Below, one piece after another: positions 9,674 to 17,862 of a stretch of DNA of 64,000 bases (position 1 is its first letter; every line of letters begins with the position of its first letter). Under the pieces are notes generated by a model. The model was not told the origin of the DNA. It ran no database searches and was given only the letters and a program-made list of their open reading frames with translations. Both the position numbers and the translations under genes were made by a program. Source of the DNA: Sulfurivermis sp040755915 (GTDB lineage Bacteria > Pseudomonadota > Gammaproteobacteria > Thiohalomonadales > Thiohalomonadaceae). Where the stretch lies: positions 62,001 to 126,000 of the forward strand of contig JBFLWM010000004.1 in the NCBI GenBank assembly GCA_040755915.1. The letters run 5' to 3'.

Positions 9674-10131
9674 TGCTGACCTCCGTGTGTCGGGTTTAGG
9701 GGAAATTCCTTTAGGCCGCGGTGGATATGCTGCCCGATCTTGCTGTCTTCCTGCACCATGTGCTTGAGCACCCAGAACTTGAGGAAACGCACCGTGGCAA
9801 GGGTGTCTTCCGGGGCGGTAGCGGCAATGCCGCCACGGAACTCGGCTACCTCCTGCAATAGATGCTGGTGCTGCTGGTGGTGGGTGTGATAGCCGGGATA
9901 GCCGATGTTGTCCATGATGCGCTCTTCGTGGGCGAAGTGTTCGCCGACCGCCGCAATGAGCCGGTCCAGTTCCGGCAGCCATTGGCTGGTCGGTACCTCG
10001 CGCACCAGGAGATCGATGAGGACATTCAATTGCTCCAGCAGGGCGGCATGTTCCTGGTCGATGAACTGCAGGCCGGTTTCAAAGCTGGGATTCCATTGCA
10101 CGGGTTCGGGGGACATGGCGGCGACCTGCAA
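9670..10131 (-). CDS. bacteriohemerythrin
   Basis: Non-heme diiron oxygen-binding protein of 153 residues, probably cytoplasmic. The ligand pattern of the four-helix bundle is present in order: FIDQEHAALL (His and flanking acid), HFAHEERIMD (His and Glu), HTHHQQHQHL and LKHMVQEDSKIGQHI. Family roles are oxygen sensing, storage or delivery. The start could be at Met1 (10131) or the second Met six residues in. Only 33 bases separate it from the yadH stop, and it overlaps the next gene by ATGA, so it probably sits inside the M16-yadG-yadH transcript. An oxygen-binding protein there is unexpected. Confidence 0.92.
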   Translation of the reverse strand: MQVAAMSPEPVQWNPSFETGLQFIDQEHAALLEQLNVLIDLLVREVPTSQWLPELDRLIAAVGEHFAHEERIMDNIGYPGYHTHHQQHQHLLQEVAEFRGGIAATAPEDTLATVRFLKFWVLKHMVQEDSKIGQHIHRGLKEFPLNPTHGGQQ

Positions 10132-10164
10132 AGGTAAATGCGTCTAAGGATAGCGCGTATAGCG

Positions 10165-10929
10165 CTAATTTTTCAGCCCTACTCCGCGTTGCAGCAGGAA
10201 CAGGGCATAGGCGGCCAGCGCCAGGATGAACAGCAGCGTGACGCCGAAGGCGGTGCCGAGGGGTATGTCTGTGACGCCGAGCAGTCCGTAGCGGAAGGCA
10301 TTGATCATGTACAGGATGGGGTTGAGCAGGGATATCTCGCGCCAGAAGGGCGGCAGCATGTCGATGGAGTAGAAGATGCCGCCCAGATAGGTGAGCGGGG
10401 TGAGCACGAAGGTGGGGATGATGGAGATGTCGTCGAAGCTCTTGGCATAGATGGCGTTGATGAAGCCGCCGAGCGAGAACAGCACCGAGGTCAGCACCAC
10501 CACGCTCAGCACCACCGCCGGATTGTGCACCTGCAGGTCGGTGAAGAACATCGCCACCAGCGTCACCACCGCGCCCACCGTCAGGCCGCGCGCCAGGCCG
10601 CCGGCAACATAGCCGGCCAGGATCAGGCTGTTGGGGATCGGCGCGATGAGCAATTCTTCCACGTAGTGGGAGAACTTGGCGCCGTAGAACGAGGACACCA
10701 CGTTGCCGTAGGAGTTGGTGATCACCGCCATCAGGATCAGGCCGGGCACGATGTAGTCCATATAGCTGTGGCCGGCGATGGCGCCGATCTGGCTGCCGAT
10801 GAGCCGGCCGAAGATGATGAAGTACAGCGCGGTGGTGATCATCGGCGGCAGGATGGTCTGGATCCAGATGCGCAGGAAGCGGCGGATCTCCTTGGTCAGG
10901 ATGGTACGGAAGGCGATGCTGCCGGTCAT
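10165..10929 (-). CDS. yadH: ABC-2 type transporter permease
   Basis: Membrane subunit of an ABC exporter, 254 residues, the same size as E. coli YadH. It has about six hydrophobic segments. The motif NPILYMINAFRYGLLG near the C-terminus is characteristic of ABC-2 permeases of this group. The start ATG at 10929 overlaps the yadG stop (ATGA), consistent with stoichiometric coupling of ATPase and permease. The transported substrate of YadGH is not established and the sequence does not reveal it. Confidence 0.92.
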   Translation of the reverse strand: MTGSIAFRTILTKEIRRFLRIWIQTILPPMITTALYFIIFGRLIGSQIGAIAGHSYMDYIVPGLILMAVITNSYGNVVSSFYGAKFSHYVEELLIAPIPNSLILAGYVAGGLARGLTVGAVVTLVAMFFTDLQVHNPAVVLSVVVLTSVLFSLGGFINAIYAKSFDDISIIPTFVLTPLTYLGGIFYSIDMLPPFWREISLLNPILYMINAFRYGLLGVTDIPLGTAFGVTLLFILALAAYALFLLQRGVGLKN

Positions 10930-11852
10930 CGCTGTTCTCCCCCGTTTTCCACCAGGCGCAGGAACAGTTCCTCCAGGCGGTTGGCCTTGTTGCGCATACT
11001 CACCACCTCGATACCCTGGGCCGAGAGCAACTGGAACAGGCGGTTGATGCCCTCTGCGCGCGGGATCTCCACTTCCAGGGTGCAGGCATCGGCGAGGCAG
11101 CTGCCATAGCCGTCCAGATGCGGCGCGTGTGCCAGCGGCTCTTTGAGATCCAGCACCACGGTTTCGCTGTTGAGCTGGTTGAGCAGGGTCTTGATGCTGG
11201 TGTTGGCAACGATGCGGCCGGCATCGATGATGGCCACATTGCGGCAGAGATTCTCTGCCTCCTCCAGATAGTGGGTGGTGAGGATGATGGTGGTGCCGCG
11301 CGCATTCACTTCGCGCAGGAACCTCCACATCGAGCGGCGCAGCTCGATGTCCACGCCCGCCGTGGGCTCGTCGAGGATCAGCAGCTTCGGCTCGTGCGCC
11401 AGGGCGCGGGCGATCATCAGGCGCCGCTTCATGCCGCCGGACAGGTTGCGCGCCAGGCTGTGGCGTTTGTCCCACAGGCCGAGCTGCTTCAGACAGGTTT
11501 CGGCGCGCTGCAGCGCCTGCGCCTTGGGGACGCCGTAATAGCCGGCCTGGTTGATCACGATCTCGATCACCGGCTCGAACTGGTTGAAGTTGAACTCCTG
11601 CGGTACCAGGCCGATGGCCCGCCGCGCCGCCATCGGCTCGCGGTCGATGTCGTGGCCGAACACGTTCACCGTGCCGCCGCTCTTGTTCACCAGCGCGGTG
11701 ATGATGCCGATGGTGGTGGACTTGCCGGCCCCGTTGGGGCCGAGCAGGGCAAAGAAGTCGCCCTGCGCCACATGCAGGTCGATGCCCTGCAATGCCTCGT
11801 GGCCGCTGCGGTAGGTCTTGCGCAGGCCGCTTATGTCCAGTGCGTGGGTCAA
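10926..11852 (-). CDS. yadG: ABC transporter ATP-binding protein
   Basis: Nucleotide-binding subunit paired with YadH, 308 residues. It shows Walker A GPNGAGKST (about 38-46), signature LSGGMKRRL (about 140), Walker B LLILDEPTAGVD (about 158) and the switch His in TTHYLEEAE. The C-terminal 70 residues form the extra domain usual in ABC-2 ATPases. The best start is TTG at 11852, because it gives the expected N-terminus (MTHALDISGLRKTY) and overlaps the M16 stop as TTGA. No ATG is available at a suitable place. The non-ATG start may lower its expression relative to the protease (inference). Confidence 0.93.
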   Translation of the reverse strand: MTHALDISGLRKTYRSGHEALQGIDLHVAQGDFFALLGPNGAGKSTTIGIITALVNKSGGTVNVFGHDIDREPMAARRAIGLVPQEFNFNQFEPVIEIVINQAGYYGVPKAQALQRAETCLKQLGLWDKRHSLARNLSGGMKRRLMIARALAHEPKLLILDEPTAGVDIELRRSMWRFLREVNARGTTIILTTHYLEEAENLCRNVAIIDAGRIVANTSIKTLLNQLNSETVVLDLKEPLAHAPHLDGYGSCLADACTLEVEIPRAEGINRLFQLLSAQGIEVVSMRNKANRLEELFLRLVENGGEQR

Positions 11853-14767
11853 AGTGCGATCACTTCCAGTCCCAGTGCGGCCTGTTTCAGTGTGGCCGGG
11901 TTGCTGATTACTGCGGTGCTGGCGGCCTCCGGCCGCAGATAGGTGGCGGCGACGCGCTTGAGGTCGTCCTGCGTCACGTCAAGCACGCGGGCGCGGAAGC
12001 GGCGGCGCTGTTCCGGGGTGCGGCCGTGCAGGGCGGCGTGGAAGGTCTTCTTCACCTCACCGGCCGGCGAGCCCGGCTTGTCGATGGAAGAGATCACGCC
12101 GAGGATCGCCTCTTCCACCAGACGCCATTCGTGCTCGTTGTTGAGCAGCCACTGCACCGAGCCGTCGAAGTCGGCCAGGGTCTCGGCCAGGCGCGGATCG
12201 CGGTAGGAGTAGAAGCGGAATGCCGCGCTGTCCGGATCGTAGCCGGCGCCGCCGCCGTAGGCGCCGCCCTGTTCACGGATGGCGCGGTGCAGGTAGTTGT
12301 TGCGCAGGAAACCGCCCAGCACCATCAGTGCGGCACCGTCGGGATGTTCCAGCGGTACCGCCGGATAGGCCCGGGCGCAGAAGTTCACCTGGGTGGAGGT
12401 GGTCCAGCCCTGGTTGCGCGGCTCGTTGCTCGCCGGCAAGGCGAAGCGAGTGGTGTCCTGTACCGCTGCGGCGTCGGCCCAGCGTGCGGCCAGCGCCGAG
12501 GTGTAGCCGCTGCGCTGTTCCTCCTCGCCGATGAGCAGGAACTGGCGCGGTGCCGTGAGCAGCGCATTGCGCAGGCGCTGCAGGCGATCGGCGAAGGCCT
12601 GCAGGGCCACCGTGTCGTCCAGGGCGTCGTCGAGGTGCTTCAGCGCCTTGATGCCGGCGAGGCCGTACCAGCGATGACTCAGGGCGGCGGTGGGGGAGAG
12701 GCCGGCGGCGGCGGCCATCATGGCGAGGCCGTGGCCGCTGCCGGTGACGCTCTGCTCCTGGTGCGTGCGCTCCTGCGCCACCAGTTCGCGCAGCCGATCC
12801 AGTTCGTCGAAGCGGGCGCTGTCGAAGGTCTCGCGCAGCAGGTCGCTGAGGGCGGCATGGTTGCGCGCCAGGGCCTTGCCGGAGAGTACGAATACACCGC
12901 GGCCCCGGCTGGCATCATCGATGGAGCCGCGTACCGTGGTGCGCGCCGACAGGCCGCCGGTGACCGCCGCCTGCAGTTCCTGGGTGGCGAGATAGTCGCG
13001 GCCGCCGCTGCCCACCTCGGTGACGATGTTGCAGAACATCGGCAGCAGGTTGGCCAGATCCGGTTCCAGTTCCGGCAGGTCCACCACCAGTTCCTGGTAG
13101 ACGATGCCGTTGGTGCCGCGGGTGTACCAGGTGGCGGGCATGGCAGCGAGGGCGGCTGCCTCGCCCTGTGGTACGTGCAGATCGGTGGGCACATCGTCCA
13201 GGCTGACCTTGGGCAGCACCTCCGGGTCATCCTGCTTGGCCTGGCGTGCGGCCAGGGCCGCCGCCTGCTCGACGATGCGCTGCTTCTCCGCACTGCCGAG
13301 TTTTTCCTTCAGGGCGGCGAGGCGTGCCGCCTCCTGGGCGGCACGTTCGGCGGAGAGATTCGTGTCCGGGCGCATGGTCAGGCAGACGCGGTGCGGATTG
13401 GCGAGCAGCTTGCGCACCTCGGCCTTGATGAATGCGGGATCGGCGATGCGCTCGCGCAGGCGCGTGAGGATCGGGTCGATGTCGAGCACCGCCACCGGAT
13501 CGGCGCCGTGCAGTGCCGGCGACAGGGCGTGCACCATCAGTTGCAGGCCGTAGGGGAAGCCGTCGCCGCTCACCTCGCGCTGCGACAGTTCCAGCTGGTG
13601 CAGCATGGCCTCCACCTGCTCCTGTGGCACGCCCTGGTCGGCGATGCGTTGCAGGGTGTCGAGGATCAGCTGCTCCACCGCGGCGGCATGTTCGGGATTG
13701 CTGCCCTCCAGGCCGGCGGCGAAGAACATCTCGCGGCTGGAGTCGGACAGGCCGCACAGCGGCGAGGGCGCGTTGCCCAGTTCCGAGGTTTCCAGCACCT
13801 GGCGCAGCGGTGAGGCGCTGTTGTCCAGCAGCACGTCGGACAGCAGGTGAGCGGTGAGCAGGGTTTCCGGATCGGTGCCGTTGCCGAGCAGCCAGCCGAG
13901 CACGATGTGGGTCTTGTCGGCGGTGTCCTCCGCACCGTCCAGGGCGTAACGCTCCTCGCGGGTGAGCGGCGCGCTGTAGCGCTGCTCGTCGGGGACATGG
14001 ATGTTCGCGTCGAGGCGCTCGAATTCCTTGAGGGCGTATTCCTCGAAGTACAGCTGGTGTTCGTGCGCCGGCACGTCGCCGTAGGTCATGAACACGGCGT
14101 TGGACGGGTGGTAGTGGCGCGCGTGAAAGTTCTTCAGCTGGTCGTAGGTGAGATCCGGGATACGTTCCGGGTCGCCGCCCGAGTTGTGGTGATAGGTGAT
14201 GGTGGGAAACAGATGCTGGGTCAGGTACTGGTACAGCGCCGAGGCCGGCGCGCTCATGGCGCCCTTCATCTCGTTGAATACCACGCCCTTGAACACCAGC
14301 GGGCTGTCCGGATTGGCCGGTTCGGCAAATTCGACACGGTGGCCTTCCTGGGCGAAGTCCAGCGGGTCCAGGGTGGGAAAGAACACCGCATCCAGGTACA
14401 CCTGCAGCAGATTGTAGAAATCCTTGCGATTGCAGCTGGCGAAGGGATAGGCGGTCCAGTCGCTGGCGGTGAAGGCATTCATGAAGGTGTTGAGCGAGCG
14501 CCGCGTCATCATGAAGAACGGATCACGCACCGGGTAGCGGCGGCTGCCGCACAGGGTGGTGTGCTCCAGGATATGGGCCACGCCGGTGGAGTCCTGCGGC
14601 ACGGTGCGGAAGCCGACCAGGAAGGCATTCTGGTCATCGTCGGCGGCAATATGGATGTGCGGCGCACCGGTCACCTTGTGGCGGAACTCCTGTACCTCCA
14701 CATTGAGCGAAGGAATGCGGCTGCTGCGCAGCCACTCGAAGGCGGAATGGGTGGTCGGCTGATTCAT
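11849..14767 (-). CDS. M16C zinc metalloprotease, PreP/presequence-protease-like
   Basis: Large peptidase of 972 residues that by family degrades short unstructured peptides inside a closable chamber. The inverted zinc motif HILEH is at residues 65-69, with a third ligand expected in VVFNEMKGAM downstream. Four homologous halves of the M16C type are implied by the length, and the stretch at about 375-560 resembles the helical hinge. No signal peptide is visible, so it should be cytoplasmic. It is the first gene of the coupled minus-strand operon with yadG and yadH. A 129-bp divergent spacer separates it from tatD. Whether peptide breakdown and the ABC exporter are functionally linked is unknown. 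Confidence 0.92.
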   Translation of the reverse strand: MNQPTTHSAFEWLRSSRIPSLNVEVQEFRHKVTGAPHIHIAADDDQNAFLVGFRTVPQDSTGVAHILEHTTLCGSRRYPVRDPFFMMTRRSLNTFMNAFTASDWTAYPFASCNRKDFYNLLQVYLDAVFFPTLDPLDFAQEGHRVEFAEPANPDSPLVFKGVVFNEMKGAMSAPASALYQYLTQHLFPTITYHHNSGGDPERIPDLTYDQLKNFHARHYHPSNAVFMTYGDVPAHEHQLYFEEYALKEFERLDANIHVPDEQRYSAPLTREERYALDGAEDTADKTHIVLGWLLGNGTDPETLLTAHLLSDVLLDNSASPLRQVLETSELGNAPSPLCGLSDSSREMFFAAGLEGSNPEHAAAVEQLILDTLQRIADQGVPQEQVEAMLHQLELSQREVSGDGFPYGLQLMVHALSPALHGADPVAVLDIDPILTRLRERIADPAFIKAEVRKLLANPHRVCLTMRPDTNLSAERAAQEAARLAALKEKLGSAEKQRIVEQAAALAARQAKQDDPEVLPKVSLDDVPTDLHVPQGEAAALAAMPATWYTRGTNGIVYQELVVDLPELEPDLANLLPMFCNIVTEVGSGGRDYLATQELQAAVTGGLSARTTVRGSIDDASRGRGVFVLSGKALARNHAALSDLLRETFDSARFDELDRLRELVAQERTHQEQSVTGSGHGLAMMAAAAGLSPTAALSHRWYGLAGIKALKHLDDALDDTVALQAFADRLQRLRNALLTAPRQFLLIGEEEQRSGYTSALAARWADAAAVQDTTRFALPASNEPRNQGWTTSTQVNFCARAYPAVPLEHPDGAALMVLGGFLRNNYLHRAIREQGGAYGGGAGYDPDSAAFRFYSYRDPRLAETLADFDGSVQWLLNNEHEWRLVEEAILGVISSIDKPGSPAGEVKKTFHAALHGRTPEQRRRFRARVLDVTQDDLKRVAATYLRPEAASTAVISNPATLKQAALGLEVIAL

Positions 14768-14896
14768 CGGGTTCCTGCACGCTGAGCAATGGAATTAATT
14801 AGGTAGGGCCAGGGGCGCCAGTATACAAGGAAAGCTTATGGGGGACCCGGAGCCCCGCCGGCACCCGTGGCCCGGCAATCCTGCTTTAATAGGACC

Positions 14897-15661
14897 ATGG
14901 AACTCATCGATACCCATTGTCATATAGACGTTGAGGAATTCGCCGCCGATCGGGCGCAGGTGCTGACGCGTGCCCGTGCCGCGGGGGTGGTGCGTCAGGT
15001 CGTGCCGGCCATCCATCAGCCCGGCTGGGAGTTCCTGCGTGCCCTGTGCCGCTGGGAGGCTGACCTGCTGCCGGCCCTCGGGATGCATCCCATCTATCTC
15101 GATGTCCACCGGCCGGAGCACCTGTCGGAACTGCGCAGCCTGCTGGCCGATGAGCCGCCGGTGGCGGTGGGCGAGATCGGCCTGGATTACTTCGTCGAGG
15201 GGCTGGACCGCGCGGCGCAGCAGGCTCTGTTCGAGGCGCAGCTGCGCCTTGCCGCGGAGTTTGCCCTGCCGGTGCTGCTGCATGTGCGCAAGGCCCACGA
15301 TGAGGTGCTCGCCACCCTGCGCCGGCTCAGGTTCAGCCAGGGGGGGATCGCCCACGCCTTTTCCGGCAGCCGCCAGCAGGCGGAACAGTATCTGGACCTC
15401 GGATTCAAGCTGGGTTTTGGCGGTACCCTCACCTACGAGCGTTCCAGTCGCATCCGTGCCCTGGCCCGGGAGTTGCCGCTGGCGGCCATCGTGCTGGAGA
15501 CCGACGCCCCGGATATCGTCACTGCGGCCCACCGCGGCGAGCGCAACAGCCCGGAATACCTGCCGGAGGTGCTGGCGGCGCTGGCCGAGGTGCGTGGCGA
15601 GGAGGCCGCTGTGCTTGCCGCGGCCACCACCGCCAATGCCCGTAGCGTGCTGCGGTTGTGA
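14897..15661 (+). CDS. TatD family metal-dependent hydrolase
   Basis: Predicted metal-dependent DNase or hydrolase of the TatD superfamily, 254 residues, cytoplasmic. Metal ligands are in order: IDTHCHID (HxH, about 4-11), AVGEIGLDY (Glu, about 92), LLHVRKAHDEV (His, about 129), AHAFSGS (His, about 154) and LETDAPD (Asp, about 203). The start ATG at 14897 gives the canonical N-terminus. The paralogue (TatD, YcfH or YjjV) is not decided. The size and motif details look most like the YjjV group (inference). The stop overlaps the next open frame but the real next gene starts about 95 bases later with its own ribosome-binding site. Confidence 0.92.
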   Translation: MELIDTHCHIDVEEFAADRAQVLTRARAAGVVRQVVPAIHQPGWEFLRALCRWEADLLPALGMHPIYLDVHRPEHLSELRSLLADEPPVAVGEIGLDYFVEGLDRAAQQALFEAQLRLAAEFALPVLLHVRKAHDEVLATLRRLRFSQGGIAHAFSGSRQQAEQYLDLGFKLGFGGTLTYERSSRIRALARELPLAAIVLETDAPDIVTAAHRGERNSPEYLPEVLAALAEVRGEEAAVLAAATTANARSVLRL

Positions 15662-15756
15662 AACCGTTTCTCCTGCGTGTCAACCGTGGGCACGCGGCCG
15701 CGTTGTCTACCGGTGTAGTCGTAACGTATTTCCACGCATCGAAGGAGATGAACATC

Positions 15757-16173
15757 ATGAATACCATTCGCTACTCACTGCTGTCCGCCGGCCTGGTGGC
15801 CTCACTGCTGGGCGCCCCGGCATGGGCCGAGGAGGCCGCCACCCAGACGCAAACCCAGACTCAATCCCAGACTCAATCCCAGACTCAATCCCAGACTCAA
15901 TCCCAGACTCAATCCCAGACCCGCACCCAGACGCAGACCCAGGTGCAGGAGCAGACCCGTACCCGTGCCCAGGAACGCGTTCATCAGGCGGATGTGGAGG
16001 AGGCCAAGCGGGCGGAAAACCAGAAGCGCCTGGAAAAGCAGTTGAATGATGATGGTGCCGGCGCCCAGGGCGGCATGGGCAAGGGTGCGGGCGGTGGCCA
16101 GATGGGTGGTGGCGGCATGGGCGGCAGCCGCATGGGCGGTGGTGGTGCCGGTGGTGGCAAGGGCCGTTACTGA
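15757..16173 (+). CDS. exported Gln/Thr-repeat protein with Gly-Met-rich tail
   Basis: Unrecognised exported protein of 138 residues. A signal peptide (MNTIRYSLLSAGLVASLLGA, cleavage near AWA-EE) leads to a Gln-Thr-Ser-Arg repeat region (about residues 27-75, units TQSQ then TRTQ). A charged coiled-coil-like stretch follows (VHQADVEEAKRAENQKRLEKQL), and the tail is rich in GGMG and GGGG. ATG 15757 was chosen because GAAGGAG lies 9 bases upstream; the ATG at 15748 touches that site. It is 32 bases ahead of the sigma-factor gene, so it may belong to or be controlled by that locus. The low-complexity composition suggests a surface, matrix or scaffold role, but this is inference. Confidence 0.7.
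   Translation: MNTIRYSLLSAGLVASLLGAPAWAEEAATQTQTQTQSQTQSQTQSQTQSQTQSQTRTQTQTQVQEQTRTRAQERVHQADVEEAKRAENQKRLEKQLNDDGAGAQGGMGKGAGGGQMGGGGMGGSRMGGGGAGGGKGRY
15843..15930 (+). repeat. 12-bp tandem repeat coding TQSQ
   Basis: Five consecutive near-identical copies of CAGACTCAATCC (about 15857-15916) flanked by diverged versions (CAGACGCAAACC before, CAGACCCGCACC after). The unit is a multiple of three, so copy-number changes by slippage would keep the reading frame and lengthen or shorten the Gln/Thr-rich region. Confidence 0.85.
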
Positions 16174-16205
16174 GTTGTGCGGTTGGACCGGCAGCGCGAC
16201 TTGCG

Positions 16206-16778
16206 TTGCCGGGATTGCCGGGGAAGGAGGGCGTCCTGGAATTCAATGCGGAGTTGAACCGGTTCCTCGCCGGGGTCGAGGGGCGCGCCTTCCGTATCGC
16301 CTGGTTTGCCACCGGCAACCGCGACGATGCGCTGGAGCTGGTGCAGGAGGCGATGCTGGCCCTGGTGCAGCGCTACGCGGAGCGCCCGGCGGTGGAGTGG
16401 CCGCCGCTGTTCCATACCATTCTGCAAAGCCGAATCCGTGACTGGTACCGGCGTAGCAGGGTGCGTTCACGGCTGTTTGGCTGGTTTGGCGGGCGTCGCG
16501 ACGAAGAGGATGATGCGCTGGAGTCCGTGCCCGCGGCGGCGCGCGACGAACCCGAGCAGCGGCTCGCCGGCCAGCAAACCCTGAATGCCATCGAACGTGC
16601 CGTGCGTCGTCTGCCCCTGCGTCAGCAGCAGGCCTTCCTGCTGCGCGCCTGGGAGGGGCTGGATACGGCACAAACGGCAGCCGCCATGGGCATCTCGGAA
16701 GGCAGTGTGAAGACGCATTATTCACGCGCATTGCAGGCGCTGCGCGGAGAACTGGAGGAGCAAGGCCATGCAAGATGA
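16206..16778 (+). CDS. ECF-type RNA polymerase sigma factor
   Basis: Alternative sigma-70 family factor of about 190 residues. Region 2 is seen in AWFATGNRDDALELVQEAMLA and the following LFHTILQSRIRDWYRRSR. Region 4 is in LPLRQQQAFLLRAWEGLDTA with the helix-turn-helix AAAMGISEGSVKTHYSRAL. A variable acidic linker (RRDEEDDALESVPAA) lies between. The start is uncertain: TTG at 16206 is in frame, but the first 15 residues are weak and a start nearer 16235 after GGAAGGAGG is possible. It overlaps the DUF3619 gene by 11 bases, the usual arrangement of a sigma factor with its presumed partner. Target promoters cannot be read from the sequence. Confidence 0.88.
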   Translation: MPGLPGKEGVLEFNAELNRFLAGVEGRAFRIAWFATGNRDDALELVQEAMLALVQRYAERPAVEWPPLFHTILQSRIRDWYRRSRVRSRLFGWFGGRRDEEDDALESVPAAARDEPEQRLAGQQTLNAIERAVRRLPLRQQQAFLLRAWEGLDTAQTAAAMGISEGSVKTHYSRALQALRGELEEQGHAR

Positions 16779-17109
16779 CGAGCGTCGCTTGATCGCGCAG
16801 ATCCGCGCTGCGCTGGACGACGGCGTCGCCACCCTCGATGCCGTCACGCGTTCCCGCCTGGCGCAGGCGCGGGCCCGGGCCCAGAGGCCGCAGCGGCAGC
16901 GCTGGTACTGGTGGCTGCCGCTGGGCGGTGCCGTGCTTGCCTCGCTGTTCGCCGCCATGCTGTGGCTGGGACAGCCGGCGCTGTTGCCGGGGACTGCCGT
17001 GGACAGTGCGACGGATTTCGAGTTGCTGACGGCAAGCGAGGATCTGGAGCTGTACCAGGAACTGGATTTTTATCACTGGCTGGAAGAGGAAGAACGGCAT
17101 GCGGGTTGA
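16768..17109 (+). CDS. DUF3619-like single-pass membrane protein, candidate anti-sigma factor
   Basis: 113-residue protein with about 48 cytoplasmic residues (MQDDERRLIAQIRAALDDG, then RARAQRPQRQR), one membrane segment (WYWWLPLGGAVLASLFAAML) and an acidic C-terminal periplasmic part (TASEDLELYQELDFYHWLEEE). Order and size match the DUF3619 family found after sigma factors. The position directly after an ECF factor makes an anti-sigma function plausible, but there is no recognisable ZAS motif. It overlaps the sigma gene and the next small gene by 11 bases each, so all are translated coupled. Confidence 0.75.
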   Translation: MQDDERRLIAQIRAALDDGVATLDAVTRSRLAQARARAQRPQRQRWYWWLPLGGAVLASLFAAMLWLGQPALLPGTAVDSATDFELLTASEDLELYQELDFYHWLEEEERHAG

Positions 17110-17296
17110 GCCGCTGGCATTGGCAGCCATGCTGCTGGCTTCGCCCCTGGCGGCGGAGGAAGAGGTGCCGAGCCCGGAGTTGCTCGAGTTTCTGGGCAGC
17201 TTCGAAAGCGCCAATGGGCAATGGCTGGATCCGACCCAGCTGGATGTGCCGGTGCCGGAACAGGATGCTGCCGCACGTGAAGGAGAAGAGACATGA
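17099..17296 (+). CDS. small exported protein
   Basis: 65-residue protein with a short signal sequence (MRVEPLALAAMLLASPLAA) and an acidic mature part (EEEVPSPELLEFLGSFESANGQWLDP). No family was recognised with certainty; similar short exported proteins often sit between DUF3619 and DUF3106 genes. It overlaps the previous gene by 11 bases and the DUF3106 gene by 4 bases (ATGA). That tight packing supports it being real despite its length. Confidence 0.65.
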   Translation: MRVEPLALAAMLLASPLAAEEEVPSPELLEFLGSFESANGQWLDPTQLDVPVPEQDAAAREGEET

Positions 17297-17823
17297 TGAG
17301 CAAGCGATGGTTCAACGCGCTGGCTGCCGCCCTGCTGCTTGCCGCCACGGCAGCGCATGCGGCGCCGGCCTGGAGTGAATTGAGCGCAGCTGAACAGAAG
17401 GTGCTGGCACCCTACGCCTCCCGTTGGGATGGCCTGGATGCCGAGCAGCGCACACGGTTGCAGAAGGGGGCGCAACGCTGGCAGGCGATGACACCGACGC
17501 AGCGCGCGCAGGTGCAGCAGCGGTTTCAGCACTGGCGGCGTCTGACGCCGCAGCAGCAGGCCCAGGTGCGCGAACGTTACGAACAGTTCCGCCAGTTGCC
17601 GGCGCAGCAGCAGGAGCGCATCCGTCAGCGGCAGCAGTGGTTCCGCGAACTGCCGCCGGAGCGGCAGCAGGAGTTGCGCCGGCGCTGGGAGGCGATGACG
17701 CCGGAGCAGCGGCAGGAACTGCAGCAGCGCCGCGAGGAGACGCTGCAGGAGCGGCAGCGCCCGCTGCGCAGCCGCATGGAGCAGCGGCGCGATTTTGGTG
17801 GTGGTATGGGGGGGCGGCGCTGA
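17293..17823 (+). CDS. exported DUF3106 protein, CpxP/Spy-like repeats
   Basis: 176-residue periplasmic protein. After a signal peptide (cleavage near AHA-AP, about residue 23), the mature part is made of Arg- and Gln-rich helices with recurring L-x-P-x-Q-Q-x-x-x-x-x-R units about 20 residues apart (MTPTQRAQVQQRF, LTPQQQAQVRERY, LPAQQQERIRQR, LPPERQQELRRR, MTPEQRQELQQR). This pattern recalls the LTxxQ motif of the CpxP/Spy chaperone group. A role in envelope stress sensing with the neighbouring sigma factor is inference. It ends in GGGMGGRR, echoing the Gly-Met tail of the protein at 15757. Translation is coupled to the previous gene. Confidence 0.8.
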   Translation: MMSKRWFNALAAALLLAATAAHAAPAWSELSAAEQKVLAPYASRWDGLDAEQRTRLQKGAQRWQAMTPTQRAQVQQRFQHWRRLTPQQQAQVRERYEQFRQLPAQQQERIRQRQQWFRELPPERQQELRRRWEAMTPEQRQELQQRREETLQERQRPLRSRMEQRRDFGGGMGGRR

Positions 17824-17862
17824 CAGGGCGCCCCGTATCTTTGCGTGGATTAGGGATCAGTG

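Noticed and set aside
15843..15930. Short regular repeats considered as a CRISPR array
   Set aside because: Units are contiguous without spacers and lie inside a coding frame.
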